Assembly: GCF_036227565.1 (NCBI RefSeq)
Contig: NZ_CP109460.1
Coordinates: forward strand, 4,340,001-4,404,000
Source of the DNA: Streptomyces sp. NBC_01454
GTDB lineage: Bacteria > Actinomycetota > Actinomycetes > Streptomycetales > Streptomycetaceae
DNA length: 64,000 bases
Reading direction: 5' to 3'
The translations under genes were made by a program, and so were the position numbers. Each line of letters opens with the position of its first letter. The stretch's first letter is position 1. The notes under the pieces were generated by a model. That model was not told where the DNA came from, made no database searches, and saw only the letters and a list, made by a program, of their open reading frames with translations. Of this stretch, positions 7,442 to 19,168 are shown piece after piece.

Positions 7442-9709
7442 CTATTGCACCGGCTCCGGCTCGGGGGCGTCTTCCGTCGCCTCGTCGCCCGCCGGGTCGA
7501 CGGGGGTCCTGACGGAGTCCAGCAGCAGCTGGGCGACGTCGACGACCTGGATGGATTCCTTCGCCTTGCCGTCGTTCTTCTTGCCGTTGACCGAGTCGGT
7601 CAGCATGACGAGGCAGAAGGGGCAGGCCGTCGAGACGATGTCGGGGTTGAGCGACAGGGCCTCGTCGACGCGCTCGTTGTTGATGCGCTTGCCGATGCGC
7701 TCTTCCATCCACATCCGGGCACCGCCCGCGCCACAGCAGAAGCCGCGCTCCTTGTGGCGGTGCATCTCCTCGTTCCGCAGGCCCGGCACCTTGGCGATGA
7801 TCTCGCGCGGCGGCGTGTAGACCTTGTTGTGGCGGCCCAGGTAGCAGGGGTCGTGGTAGGTGATCAGGCCCTCTACCGGCGTGACGGGGATCAGCTTGCC
7901 CTCGTCGATGAGGTGCTGGAGCAGCTGGGTGTGGTGGATGACCTCGTACTCGCCGCCCAGCTGGGGGTACTCGTTCGCGATGGTGTTGAAGCAGTGCGGG
8001 CAGGTCGCGACGATCTTCTTCGAGGACTTCGGCTTCTTGGTCGACTCGTCCTCGTCATCCTCGCCGAAGGCCGCGTTCAGCGTGGCGACGTTCTCCGCGC
8101 CGAGCTGCTGGAAGAGGAACTCGTTGCCCAGACGGCGCGGCGAGTCACCGGTGCACTTCTCGTCGCCGCCCATGATCGCGAACTTCACGCCCGCGATGTG
8201 CAGCAGCTCCGCGAAGGCCTTGGTGGTCTTCTTCGCGCGGTCCTCCAGGGCGCCGGCGCAGCCGACCCAGTAGAGGTACTCGACCTCGGTGAGGTCCTCG
8301 ACGTCCTGGCCGACGACGGGGATCTCGAAGTCGACCTCCTTGGTCCATGCCAGGCGCTGCTTCTTGGCCAGGCCCCAGGGGTTGCCCTTCTTCTCCAGGT
8401 TCTTCAGCATCGTGCCCGCCTCGCTGGGGAAGCTGGACTCGATCATGACCTGGTAACGGCGCATATCGACGATGTGGTCGATGTGCTCGATGTCGACCGG
8501 GCACTGCTCGACGCAGGCGCCGCAGGTGGTGCAGGACCACAGGACGTCGGGGTCGATGACGCCGTTCTCTTCGAGGGTGCCGATCAGTGGGCGCTCGGCC
8601 TCGGCCAGCGCGGCGGCGGGAACGTCCTTGAGCTGCTCCTCGCTCGCCTTCTCTTCGCCTTCCGCGGTCTTGCCGCCGCCGGCGAGCAGATACGGGGCCT
8701 TGGCGTGCGCGTGGTCGCGCAGCGCCATGATCAGCAGCTTCGGCGACAGCGGCTTGCCGGTGTTCCAGGCCGGGCACTGCGACTGGCAGCGGCCGCACTC
8801 GGTGCAGGTGGAGAAGTCGAGGATGCCCTTCCAGGAGAAGTGCTCGATCTGCGAGACGCCGAACTGGTCGTCCTCGCCCGGGTCCTCGAAGTCGATCGCC
8901 TTGCCCTCGCTGGTCATCGGCAAGAGCGCGCCCAGCGCCACGTCACCGGACGCCTCGCGCTTGAACCAGATGTTGGGGAAGGCCAGGAAGCGGTGCCAGG
9001 CGACGCCCATGTCGGTCTTGAGGGCGACCGTGATCATCCAGATGAAGGACGTCGCGATCTTGATCCCCGCGACGAGGTAGGTCAGATTCTGGATCGCGGT
9101 GAGGCTGAGCCCCTTGAAGGCCACGATCATCGGGTACGAGGCGAAGAACCCGATCTCGTAGTGGTCCACACCGTGCTGGACGCCCTCCAGGGCGCGCAGC
9201 GTCATGATGCACACGCCGACGATGAGGATGACGGCCTCGACGAAGTACGCCTGGCCGAAGTTGGAGCCCGCGAAGCGGGACTTGCGGCCCGCCTTGCCGG
9301 GCTTGCTCAGCTGGCGGATGACGATCAGGGTCACGATGCCCAGCGTCGTCGTCAGGCCGAGGAACTCGACGAAGATCTCGTACGGCAGCCAGTCGCCGAT
9401 CAGCGGGATCAGCCAGTCGGCCTGGAAGAGCTGGCCGATGGCGTTGACGATCGTCAGCAGCAGGGAGAAGAAGCCCACGGCCACGAACCAGTGCGCCACC
9501 CCGACGACGCCCCAGCGGTTCATCCGGGTGTGGCCGAGGAACTCCTTGGCCACCGTGACCGTGCGGTGCTTCGGATCGTCCGTCCGGGTGCCGGCGGGCA
9601 CCGGCTGACCCAGCCGCACGAAGCGGTAGATCTGCAGGATGGCACGGCCGAACAGGGCGACGCCGACCGCGATTAGGACCAGCGACACAATGATCGCGGC
9701 GAGTTGCAT
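7442..9709 (-). CDS. membrane (Fe-S)-binding heterodisulfide-reductase-like oxidoreductase
   Basis: The product is 755 residues. The first roughly 240 residues hold about five membrane helices, starting MQLAAIIVSLVLIAVGVALFG, and resemble a nitrate-reductase-gamma-like quinone/haem domain. Two 4Fe-4S ferredoxin motifs follow: CTECGRCQSQCP near residue 300 and CTTCGACVEQCP near 392. Two CCG-type cysteine domains complete the protein (CPHCFNT near 569, CCGAGGARMW near 657). This layout matches GlpC/HdrD-type proteins that pass electrons between a cytoplasmic donor and membrane quinone. The partner is unknown. The C-terminal tail is acidic and variable. It is divergent from dnaK across a 288-bp gap, and I saw no second HspR box close to this start. 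Confidence 0.88.
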   Translation of the reverse strand: MQLAAIIVSLVLIAVGVALFGRAILQIYRFVRLGQPVPAGTRTDDPKHRTVTVAKEFLGHTRMNRWGVVGVAHWFVAVGFFSLLLTIVNAIGQLFQADWLIPLIGDWLPYEIFVEFLGLTTTLGIVTLIVIRQLSKPGKAGRKSRFAGSNFGQAYFVEAVILIVGVCIMTLRALEGVQHGVDHYEIGFFASYPMIVAFKGLSLTAIQNLTYLVAGIKIATSFIWMITVALKTDMGVAWHRFLAFPNIWFKREASGDVALGALLPMTSEGKAIDFEDPGEDDQFGVSQIEHFSWKGILDFSTCTECGRCQSQCPAWNTGKPLSPKLLIMALRDHAHAKAPYLLAGGGKTAEGEEKASEEQLKDVPAAALAEAERPLIGTLEENGVIDPDVLWSCTTCGACVEQCPVDIEHIDHIVDMRRYQVMIESSFPSEAGTMLKNLEKKGNPWGLAKKQRLAWTKEVDFEIPVVGQDVEDLTEVEYLYWVGCAGALEDRAKKTTKAFAELLHIAGVKFAIMGGDEKCTGDSPRRLGNEFLFQQLGAENVATLNAAFGEDDEDESTKKPKSSKKIVATCPHCFNTIANEYPQLGGEYEVIHHTQLLQHLIDEGKLIPVTPVEGLITYHDPCYLGRHNKVYTPPREIIAKVPGLRNEEMHRHKERGFCCGAGGARMWMEERIGKRINNERVDEALSLNPDIVSTACPFCLVMLTDSVNGKKNDGKAKESIQVVDVAQLLLDSVRTPVDPAGDEATEDAPEPEPVQ

Positions 9710-9906
9710 GGGTGGCTCCTCGAACCTGCGAGAGCGGAAAACTGAGCGGAACTACTAAGCGGTAACTTTTCGGGTCTGCGCTGAGGTTACCCATTCTCCC
9801 GGACCCCATGAAGCCGCCCGGCCGGTGATCTGCGTCGCGAAGGCAACCCTCTGTGGCCCTGCGGGCGTCTCCGTGGAGACGTAGTGACGATAAGCGCGAT
9901 ATAAAA

Positions 9907-9927
9907 CTTGAGCGCTGCCGACTCACG
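9907..9927. promoter_or_regulatory. HAIR box 1 (HspR operator), dnaK promoter
   Basis: CTTGAGC-N7-ACTCACG, close to the HspR consensus CTTGAGT-N7-ACTCAAG. It lies just upstream of the TTGACA -35 hexamer. Confidence 0.82.
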
Positions 9928-9931
9928 TCTG

Positions 9932-9960
9932 TTGACAGGCTTTCTTCCGTGCTGCACTGT
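9932..9960 (+). promoter_or_regulatory. dnaK promoter
   Basis: TTGACA (9932-9937), 17-bp spacer, CACTGT (9955-9960): a good vegetative-sigma promoter placed between the two HAIR boxes, with the -10 touching box 2. Binding of HspR at both boxes would occlude it. Confidence 0.7.
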
Positions 9961-9979
9961 TGAGCCTGTTCCACTCAAG
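9959..9979. promoter_or_regulatory. HAIR box 2 (HspR operator), dnaK leader
   Basis: GTTGAGC-N7-ACTCAAG. The right half matches the consensus perfectly. It overlaps the -10 element and transcription start region. Confidence 0.82.
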
Positions 9980-9997
9980 TCAGCTGGAGGAATTGAA

Positions 9998-11860
9998 ATG
10001 GCACGTGCGGTCGGCATCGACCTGGGCACGACGAACTCCGTCGTCAGTGTTCTCGAAGGCGGTGAGCCCACCGTCATCACCAACGCCGAGGGCGCCAGGA
10101 CCACGCCGTCCGTCGTCGCCTTCGCCAAGAATGGCGAGGTGCTGGTCGGCGAGGTCGCGAAGCGCCAGGCGGTCACCAACGTCGACAGGACCATCCGGTC
10201 GGTCAAGCGCCACATGGGCACCGACTGGAAGATCGACATCGACGGCAAGGGCTTCAACCCGCAGCAGATGAGCGCCTTCATCCTGCAGAAGCTCAAGCGC
10301 GACGCCGAGTCGTACCTCGGGGAGAAGGTCGTCGACGCGGTCATCACCGTTCCGGCCTACTTCAACGACTCCGAGCGTCAGGCCACGAAGGAGGCCGGCG
10401 AGATCGCGGGCCTGAACGTCCTGCGTATCGTCAACGAGCCTACCGCCGCGGCCCTGGCCTACGGCCTGGAGAAGGACGACCAGACCATCCTGGTCTTCGA
10501 CCTCGGTGGCGGTACCTTCGACGTCTCGCTGCTGGAGATCGGCGACGGTGTCGTCGAGGTGAAGGCCACCAACGGTGACAACCACCTCGGTGGTGACGAC
10601 TGGGACCAGCGCGTCGTCGACTACCTGGTCAAGCAGTTCCAGAACGGCCACGGCGTCGACCTGGCCAAGGACAAGATGGCGCTCCAGCGGCTGCGCGAGG
10701 CCGCAGAGAAGGCGAAGATCGAGCTGTCGTCCTCCACGGAGACGACGATCAACCTTCCCTACATCACCGCGTCCGCCGAGGGCCCGCTGCACCTGGACGA
10801 GAAGCTCACCCGCTCGCAGTTCCAGCAGCTCACCTCGGACCTCCTGGACCGCTGCAAGACGCCGTTCCACAACGTGATCAAGGACGCGGGTATCAACCTG
10901 TCCGAGATCGACCACGTGGTCCTGGTCGGCGGCTCGACCCGTATGCCGGCCGTCGCCGAGCTCGTCAAGGAGCTGACCGGCGGCAAGGACGCCAACAAGG
11001 GCGTCAACCCGGACGAGGTCGTCGCCATCGGCGCCACCCTCCAGGCCGGTGTCCTCAAGGGTGAGGTCAAGGACGTCCTCCTGCTGGACGTCACCCCGCT
11101 GTCCCTCGGTATCGAGACCAAGGGCGGCATCATGACCAAGCTCATCGAGCGCAACACCACGATCCCGACCAAGCGGTCCGAGATCTTCACGACGGCCGAG
11201 GACAACCAGCCGTCCGTGCAGATCCAGGTCTACCAGGGCGAGCGCGAGATCGCGGCGTACAACAAGAAGCTCGGGATGTTCGAGCTGACCGGTCTGCCGC
11301 CGGCCCCCCGCGGGGTCCCGCAGATCGAGGTCTCCTTCGACATCGACGCCAACGGCATCATGCACGTGACCGCGAAGGACCTGGGCACGGGCAAGGAGCA
11401 GAAGATGACCGTCACCGGCGGCTCCTCGCTGCCGAAGGACGAGGTCGACCGGATGCGCCAGGAGGCCGAGCAGTACGCGGACGAGGACACCAAGCGCCGC
11501 GAGGCCGCCGAGACCCGCAACCAGGCCGAGCAGCTCGTCTACCAGACCGAGAAGTTCCTCAAGGACAACGAGGAGAAGGTCCCGGGCGAGGTCAAGACCG
11601 AGGTCGAGGAGGCCGTCACTGAGCTGAAGGAGAAGCTCAAGGGCGAGGACACCGCCGAGATCCGTACGGCCACCGAGAAGGTCGCGGCCGTCTCGCAGAA
11701 GCTGGGCCAGGCCATGTACGCCGACGCCCAGGGCGCGCAGGCGGCCGGTGCCGAGGGCGCCGCGGACGGCGCCGAGCAGGCCAAGGCCGACGCCGCCGAC
11801 GACGTGGTGGACGCCGAGATCGTCGACGACGAGAAGCCGAAGAAGGATGGTGCCGCGTGA
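9998..11860 (+). CDS. dnaK: chaperone DnaK (Hsp70)
   Basis: The product is 620 residues, and the start is set by GGAGGA nine bases upstream. The ATPase domain shows [11 protein letters not shown] at the N-terminus, [13 protein letters not shown], the phosphate loop [12 protein letters not shown] and [11 protein letters not shown]. The substrate domain begins at about residue 370 ([14 protein letters not shown]). The tail is acidic and ends [16 protein letters not shown]. It refolds proteins with GrpE and DnaJ and, in Streptomyces, acts as co-repressor with HspR, closing a feedback loop. It overlaps grpE by four bases (GTGA). Confidence 0.99.
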   Translation: MARAVGIDLGTTNSVVSVLEGGEPTVITNAEGARTTPSVVAFAKNGEVLVGEVAKRQAVTNVDRTIRSVKRHMGTDWKIDIDGKGFNPQQMSAFILQKLKRDAESYLGEKVVDAVITVPAYFNDSERQATKEAGEIAGLNVLRIVNEPTAAALAYGLEKDDQTILVFDLGGGTFDVSLLEIGDGVVEVKATNGDNHLGGDDWDQRVVDYLVKQFQNGHGVDLAKDKMALQRLREAAEKAKIELSSSTETTINLPYITASAEGPLHLDEKLTRSQFQQLTSDLLDRCKTPFHNVIKDAGINLSEIDHVVLVGGSTRMPAVAELVKELTGGKDANKGVNPDEVVAIGATLQAGVLKGEVKDVLLLDVTPLSLGIETKGGIMTKLIERNTTIPTKRSEIFTTAEDNQPSVQIQVYQGEREIAAYNKKLGMFELTGLPPAPRGVPQIEVSFDIDANGIMHVTAKDLGTGKEQKMTVTGGSSLPKDEVDRMRQEAEQYADEDTKRREAAETRNQAEQLVYQTEKFLKDNEEKVPGEVKTEVEEAVTELKEKLKGEDTAEIRTATEKVAAVSQKLGQAMYADAQGAQAAGAEGAADGAEQAKADAADDVVDAEIVDDEKPKKDGAA

Positions 11861-12516
11861 CGGAGGAGACCCCGGGCTTCGACGAGAAGCCCGACGTCCC
11901 TTCCGACGCCGCTCCCGAAGACGCGGCGCAGGCCGAGTCCGCCGACAAGGCGGGCTCGGCCCCGGCCGGGGACGTACCGGACGTAGCGCTCCAGGCGCAG
12001 CTGGACCAGGTGCGTACGGCGCTCAACGAGCGCACGGCGGACCTCCAGCGGCTCCAGGCGGAGTATCAGAACTACCGCCGTCGGGTGGAACGGGACCGGA
12101 TCACGGTCAAGGAGATCGCCGCGGCGAACCTCCTGTCCGAGCTCCTTCCCACCCTCGACGACGTCGGCCGTGCGCGTGAGCACGGCGAGCTGGTCGGCGG
12201 CTTCAAGTCGGTGGCCGAGTCGCTGGAGACCGCGGTCGCCAAGCTGGGGCTGCAGCAGTTCGGCAAGGAGGGCGAGCCCTTCGACCCGACGATCCACGAG
12301 GCGCTGATGCACTCGTACGCACCGGACGTCACCGAGACGACGTGCGTGGCGATCCTGCAGCCCGGGTATCGCATCGGTGAACGAACGATCCGCCCCGCGC
12401 GGGTAGCCGTCGCCGAGCCGCAGCCGGGTGCGCAGGGCACCAAGTCCGGATCCGATGACGACGTACAGGGCGCCAAGGCTTCGGACGAGGAGAACGGTGG
12501 CCCGGACGAGGGCTGA
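11857..12516 (+). CDS. grpE: nucleotide exchange factor GrpE
   Basis: The product is 219 residues with a GTG start overlapping the dnaK stop. A long acidic disordered N-terminus (about 45 residues) precedes the coiled-coil ([28 protein letters not shown]) and the beta-domain ([46 protein letters not shown]). It releases ADP from DnaK. The acidic C-terminal extension is common in actinobacterial GrpE. Confidence 0.97.
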   Translation: MTEETPGFDEKPDVPSDAAPEDAAQAESADKAGSAPAGDVPDVALQAQLDQVRTALNERTADLQRLQAEYQNYRRRVERDRITVKEIAAANLLSELLPTLDDVGRAREHGELVGGFKSVAESLETAVAKLGLQQFGKEGEPFDPTIHEALMHSYAPDVTETTCVAILQPGYRIGERTIRPARVAVAEPQPGAQGTKSGSDDDVQGAKASDEENGGPDEG

Positions 12517-12561
12517 CGTGAGCGCAGACAGGAAGACCGTGCGGGAGGAGGGACGTCGGGG

Positions 12562-13731
12562 ATGAGCACCAAGGACTTCGTCGAGAAGGACTACTACAAG
12601 GTCCTCGGCGTCCCGAAGGACGCCACCGAAGCGGAGATCAAGAAGGCGTACCGCAAGCTCGCCCGCGAGTTCCACCCGGACGCCAACAAGGGCGACGCCA
12701 AGGCCGAGGAGCGCTTCAAGGAGATCTCCGAGGCGAACGACGTCCTGGGCGACAGCAAGCGCCGCAAGGAGTACGACGAGGCGCGGGCGCTGTTCGGCAA
12801 CGGCGGGTTCCGGCCGGGACCCGGCGGGGGCGGCGGCAACTTCAACTTCGACCTGGGTGACCTCTTCGGGGGCAGCCAGGGCCAGGGCGGCGGCGGTTTC
12901 GGCGGCGGCCTGGGCGATGTCTTCGGCGGCCTGTTCAACCGCGGCGGGGCCGGCCCGCGCACCCATGCGCGCCGCGGCCAGGACATCGAGTCCGAGGTGA
13001 CGCTCAGCTTCACCGAGGCGGTCGACGGGGCCACGGTCCCGCTGCGGATGTCCAGCCAGGCGCCGTGCAAGGCGTGTTCGGGCACCGGCGACAAAAACGG
13101 TACGCCGCGGGTCTGCCCGACCTGTGTCGGCACCGGCCAGGTCAGCCGGGGTGCGGGCGGCGGCTTCTCGCTCACCGATCCGTGCGCCGACTGCAAGGGC
13201 CGGGGCCTGATCGCCCAGGACGCCTGCGAGGTCTGCAAGGGCAGCGGGCGCGCCACCAGTGCCCGCACGATGCAGGTCCGTATCCCCGCGGGCGTCTCCG
13301 ACGGGCAGCGCATCCGGCTGCGCGGCAAGGGCGCCCCGGGCGAGCAGGGCGGTCCGGCCGGCGATCTGTACGTGGTCGTGCATGTCGACGGCCACCCCGT
13401 CTTCGGCCGCAAGGGCGACAACCTCACCGTGACGGTGCCGGTCACCTTCCCGGAGGCCGCGCTCGGCGGTGAGATCAAGGTGCCGACGCTGGGCGGCCCG
13501 CCGGTGACGCTGAAGCTGCCGGCCGGCACCCCCAACGGACGCACCATGCGGGCCCGCGGCAAGGGAGCGACCCGCAAGGACGGCACCCGCGGTGATCTGC
13601 TGGTCACCATCGAGGTGCTGGTCCCCGGTGACCTCAGCGACCAGGCCAAGGCGTCGCTGGAGTCGTATCGCGAGGCGACCGTGGGTCCGGACCCACGGGC
13701 GGAGCTGTTCCAGGCCGCGAAGGGAGCATGA
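12562..13731 (+). CDS. dnaJ: chaperone DnaJ (Hsp40)
   Basis: The product is 389 residues, a type I J-protein. The J-domain (residues about 9-75) carries the HPD motif (REFHPDANKG). A Gly/Phe-rich linker follows (GGFGGGLGDVFGGLFNRGG). Four zinc-finger CxxCxGxG repeats follow (CKACSGTG, CPTCVGTG, CADCKGRG, CEVCKGSG), then the C-terminal substrate-binding domains. It stimulates DnaK ATPase and delivers clients. The stop is separated from hspR by one base, so the two genes are translationally coupled. Confidence 0.98.
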   Translation: MSTKDFVEKDYYKVLGVPKDATEAEIKKAYRKLAREFHPDANKGDAKAEERFKEISEANDVLGDSKRRKEYDEARALFGNGGFRPGPGGGGGNFNFDLGDLFGGSQGQGGGGFGGGLGDVFGGLFNRGGAGPRTHARRGQDIESEVTLSFTEAVDGATVPLRMSSQAPCKACSGTGDKNGTPRVCPTCVGTGQVSRGAGGGFSLTDPCADCKGRGLIAQDACEVCKGSGRATSARTMQVRIPAGVSDGQRIRLRGKGAPGEQGGPAGDLYVVVHVDGHPVFGRKGDNLTVTVPVTFPEAALGGEIKVPTLGGPPVTLKLPAGTPNGRTMRARGKGATRKDGTRGDLLVTIEVLVPGDLSDQAKASLESYREATVGPDPRAELFQAAKGA

Positions 13732-13732
13732 G

Positions 13733-14185
13733 ATGGACAGCCGGGGCGGGCAGCGTCGTAACCCGTATGAACTGACCGAAGAGTCGCCGGTGTACGTCAT
13801 CTCCGTCGCGGCCCAGCTCTCCGGCCTGCATCCGCAGACGCTTCGGCAGTACGACCGGCTGGGGCTGGTCTCGCCCGACCGCACGGCCGGGCGGGGCCGC
13901 CGCTATTCGGCCCGGGACATCGAACTGCTCCGTACGGTGCAGCAGTTGTCCCAGGACGAGGGCATCAACCTCGCCGGCATCAAGCGCATCATCGAGCTGG
14001 AGAACCAGGTCGCGGCCCTGCAGCAGCGGGTCGTCGAGCTCCAGGGCGCCCTGGAGGGCGCGGCCAGCACGATGCGGCAGCGGGAGGCGGCGGTGCACGC
14101 CTCCTACCGGCGCGATCTGGTGCCGTATCAGGACGTGCAGCAGACCAGTGCGCTGGTGGTCTGGCGGCCCAAGCGGTCCGAGTGA
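13733..14185 (+). CDS. hspR: heat-shock repressor HspR (MerR family)
   Basis: The product is 150 residues. The MerR-type winged helix is clear (YVISVAAQLSGLHPQTLRQYDRLGLVSPDRTAGRGRRYSARDIELLR), followed by a coiled-coil dimer segment (LENQVAALQQRVVELQGALEG). The known role is to repress dnaK and clpB by binding HAIR boxes with DnaK as co-repressor, and both target promoters lie in this window. The start ATG is one base after the dnaJ stop, behind AGGGAG. Confidence 0.97.
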   Translation: MDSRGGQRRNPYELTEESPVYVISVAAQLSGLHPQTLRQYDRLGLVSPDRTAGRGRRYSARDIELLRTVQQLSQDEGINLAGIKRIIELENQVAALQQRVVELQGALEGAASTMRQREAAVHASYRRDLVPYQDVQQTSALVVWRPKRSE

Positions 14186-14223
14186 CGGGCCGGCCGGGCG
14201 GCCGCCCGGCGCGGGAAACGGCG

Positions 14224-14249
14224 AAGGGCCGGGGAGACCCGGCCCTTTT
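14224..14249 (+). terminator. dnaK operon terminator
   Basis: AAGGGCCGGG / CCCGGCCCTT hairpin with a four-base loop and a TTTT run, 38 bases after hspR. It lies just before the stop of the convergent 14267-14671 gene and may also serve it. Confidence 0.8.
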
Positions 14250-14266
14250 CGCTGTGTCGGGGCGGT

Positions 14267-14671
14267 TCAGCAGCCGCTGTATCCGGCGGTCGGCATGGAC
14301 AGCCGCCGGTGTACGTGGGACTTCATCGCCAGGGTGTAGACCGGCTCGTCGAGGTCCGCGGTCTCCAGCCGGACGCCGGCCGCGGCGCACCGGGCGCTGA
14401 ACTCGTCGGCGCCGTCGATGGCGTTCTCCAGCGCCCGCCGGTTGGGCGTCACGAACACATCGACCAGGCCCTCTTCGACGTCCCGCCACAGCGCGCCGTG
14501 GTCGGCGCGCAGCTGGTGCAGGCTGAGGCGGCAGGTGAGGTGGTACGCACGGGCCGCCGCCCACTGGGTGCACATGTCGTGCTGGCTGCGGTCGTCGACC
14601 AGAAACGGATCCTCGTCCAGCTCGGACAGCGGCATCAGGCAGGCGATCGCCGTGACTCGGACCGAGTTCAT
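14267..14671 (-). CDS. conserved hypothetical protein, 134 residues
   Basis: The product has no signal peptide, membrane segment or recognised domain. It is mixed alpha/beta, with an acidic central helix (LWRDVEEGLVDVFVTPNRRALENAIDGADEF) and several cysteines, one at the C-terminus. The start overlaps the stop of the zinc-ribbon gene by four bases (ATGA), so it belongs to the three-gene minus-strand operon 14267-15316. The function is unknown. Confidence 0.7.
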   Translation of the reverse strand: MNSVRVTAIACLMPLSELDEDPFLVDDRSQHDMCTQWAAARAYHLTCRLSLHQLRADHGALWRDVEEGLVDVFVTPNRRALENAIDGADEFSARCAAAGVRLETADLDEPVYTLAMKSHVHRRLSMPTAGYSGC

Positions 14672-14904
14672 CGTGCCCTCCGGGGCGTGGCGACTGTGGG
14701 GGCGACGATACCCCCGTGGGCGGCCCGTGGTGGAGGGGCTGTACCGGGTGGAGAGGCGTATCCGCAGGCGTGGCAGATCTTCCAGCCGTCCTGATTGACG
14801 GCGAGCTGCCCGCCGCAGCGCGGACAGAGCTCGGCCCGGGGCCGTGGCCCGGCGGCGCCGGGACGGTGCGGAGCGGTCGTCATGAAGCGCGGGGCCGACG
14901 CCAT
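14668..14904 (-). CDS. small zinc-ribbon protein
   Basis: The product is 78 residues. The core is a CxxC...CxxC zinc ribbon: [14 protein letters not shown] then KICHACGYA. The tails are Pro/Ala-rich and probably disordered. No clear ribosome site separates the ATG at 14904 from the one at 14883. It is the middle gene of a tight three-gene operon. It may bind a nucleic acid or protein partner through the ribbon, but the role is unknown. Confidence 0.6.
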   Translation of the reverse strand: MASAPRFMTTAPHRPGAAGPRPRAELCPRCGGQLAVNQDGWKICHACGYASPPGTAPPPRAAHGGIVAPTVATPRRAR

Positions 14905-14911
14905 GCGGCGC

Positions 14912-15316
14912 TCAGGCCCGGCCCATGGCCCGGGTCACCGCGATCTCGATCATGACGCGGTCGGGGTTGGGGGCCGGCGTCCGCCCGTACCGCTCGGCGT
15001 ACCGGCGTACCGCGTCGGCCACCGATTCGGCGTCCGTACGTACCCGCGCCCGGCCCTCCAGCGTCGCCCAGCGCCCTTTGTCGACCTGGCAGACGGCCAC
15101 CGTGGCACCGTCGGCGCCGGCGGCGAGGACGTTCTTGACCTTGGCGCTGTCCTTGCGGGTGATGATCCGCGCGATCCGCTGCCCGGCGTCGTAGGTCACG
15201 CCCACGGGGACGACGTGCGGGGTGCCGTCCGGGCGGGGGGTGGTGAGCGTCGGCATCAGATACTCGCCCCAGAAGGCGAGGTATTCCGGGCTGAGGGCAC
15301 TGAGGTCATGGGCCAT
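14912..15316 (-). CDS. PPOX-class (FMN/F420-dependent) family protein
   Basis: The product is 134 residues and shows the split-barrel flavin-binding fold: [23 protein letters not shown], then [19 protein letters not shown] and a final beta strand with [11 protein letters not shown]. Actinobacterial members of this size (TIGR03618-like) usually bind F420 and reduce unknown substrates. It is the first gene of the operon that faces away from clpB. Confidence 0.8.
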   Translation of the reverse strand: MAHDLSALSPEYLAFWGEYLMPTLTTPRPDGTPHVVPVGVTYDAGQRIARIITRKDSAKVKNVLAAGADGATVAVCQVDKGRWATLEGRARVRTDAESVADAVRRYAERYGRTPAPNPDRVMIEIAVTRAMGRA

Positions 15317-15568
15317 GGGGGCAAGCGTAGTTCGCGGCCGTGGCGGTGGCGGAAGCCCGGCGGGGGCGGCCGTCCCGCCCGACGGCGCGGTCGTCGTGCG
15401 GGCCGCCCGGCGTCGTCTCGACGATCATGGCGGTGCCGTCCCGGGACCTCCCGCGCGTGGCCGGAAGCCGGCGCCACCCGGGCGCGGCCGCCGGTGACGG
15501 CGGGTGCGCTGCGGTTCACTCACGGGGAGCGGGCGCGCCGGACGGGGGCCGGCACTCCCCAAACGGGC
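15317..15568. other. non-coding upstream region of clpB and of the 15316 gene
   Basis: No supportable gene. GC-rich and without clear repeats. It holds the divergent promoters. The HspR operator lies at its right edge. Confidence 0.6.
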
Positions 15569-15589
15569 CTTGAGTGCACTAGACTCAAC
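15569..15589. promoter_or_regulatory. HAIR box (HspR operator), clpB promoter
   Basis: CTTGAGT-N7-ACTCAAC, a 13-of-14 match to the HspR consensus. TTGAGT within it can act as the -35 element, with TATCGC about 16 bases further as a weak -10. It lies 94 bases before the clpB start. Confidence 0.88.
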
Positions 15590-15682
15590 TTATCGCATGC
15601 TGGTGTGAGCAGGAAGTGCCGGACCGGGAGCCAGGCCGGGCAACGTGGCTGTTCAGGACGAGTCGAGGAGGATCACGAGCAC

Positions 15683-18313
<2,631 letters not shown>

Positions 18314-18550
18314 GCGGGGCGCTGCGGCCGTGGCGCCCGGCCCCCGCGCCCCGGCCCGGGCGCCGGGCGCACCGGCGGGGTCCGCCGCCGGGCCGCCCCG
18401 CGGGGCTTTCCCGGCCGGGCGGCTCCGGCCGGCCGGCACCCGCGGGCGTGGCCCGGACCGACACCTTGCCCGCATCCGCCTCGTCCCCGGTTGCCAGTAC
18501 GGGGCGGATGTGGGGGAGGATGGCAGGGACCATACGAAGGGAATTCCACG

Positions 18551-19087
18551 GTGAGCATCGACCCGTCCTCGATTCCGAATTTCGGGGGCCAGCCCGAACC
18601 CGAGCCCTCGGGGCCTGAGGGTCCCGTCGTGCCTGACCAGGACCTGGTCAAGCAGCTCCTCGACCAGATGGAGCTGAAGTACGTCGTCGACGAGGAGGGT
18701 GACCTCGCCGCTCCGTGGGAGCAGTTCCGCACGTACTTCATGTTCCGGGGCGAGGAGGAGCAGCAGATCTTCTCCGTCCGTACGTTCTACGACCGTCCCC
18801 ACGGCATCGACGACAAGTCGAAGCTGCTGGAGGCGATCGACGACTGGAACCGCCGGACGCTGTGGCCCAAGGCCTACACCCACACCCACGACGACGGCAC
18901 GGTCCGTCTGATCGGTGAAGCATCGATGCTGATCGGCACCGGTGTCTCGCTCGAACACTTCGTGTCGAGCACGGTCAGCTGGGTTCGCGCCTCGATCGAA
19001 TTCGACAAGTGGATCGTCGAGCAGCTCGGCCTGGAGGCCGAGATCGAAGGCGACTCCGACGACAAGCCGGGCGACGACGAGGCCTGA
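18551..19087 (+). CDS. YbjN domain-containing protein
   Basis: The product is 178 residues from a GTG behind AAGGGAA. After a Pro/Glu-rich N-terminus, the YbjN (type III secretion chaperone-like) fold spans about residues 35-160: VKQLLDQMELKYVVDEEGDLAAPW, RTYFMFRG and LLEAIDDWNRRTLWPKAYTH. The tail is strongly acidic. The family is linked with stress responses in enterobacteria, but its biochemical role is not known. It stands alone, with a terminator directly after it. Confidence 0.82.
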   Translation: MSIDPSSIPNFGGQPEPEPSGPEGPVVPDQDLVKQLLDQMELKYVVDEEGDLAAPWEQFRTYFMFRGEEEQQIFSVRTFYDRPHGIDDKSKLLEAIDDWNRRTLWPKAYTHTHDDGTVRLIGEASMLIGTGVSLEHFVSSTVSWVRASIEFDKWIVEQLGLEAEIEGDSDDKPGDDEA

Positions 19088-19109
19088 GCCCCGTCCACAG
19101 GTGCGGCTG

Positions 19110-19144
19110 CGCGGGCCCCGGAGCTTTCGGCTCCGGGGCCCGCG
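19110..19144. terminator. bidirectional hairpin between YbjN and aminotransferase genes
   Basis: CGCGGGCCCCGGAGC / GCTCCGGGGCCCGCG, 15-bp perfect stem with a TTTCG loop, between convergent genes. Confidence 0.8.
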
Positions 19145-19168
19145 TCGTCATGTGAGCGGCTCGCCCGC

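Noticed and set aside
6007..7512. 501-codon plus-strand frame opposite the FG-GAP gene
   Set aside because: Shadow of the FG-GAP repeats; composition almost only Gly, Ala, Arg and Glu.
7436..9676. 746-codon plus-strand frame opposite the Fe-S reductase
   Set aside because: Repeats of Leu/Asp/Val/Arg without domains; the opposite strand carries perfect ferredoxin and CCG motifs.
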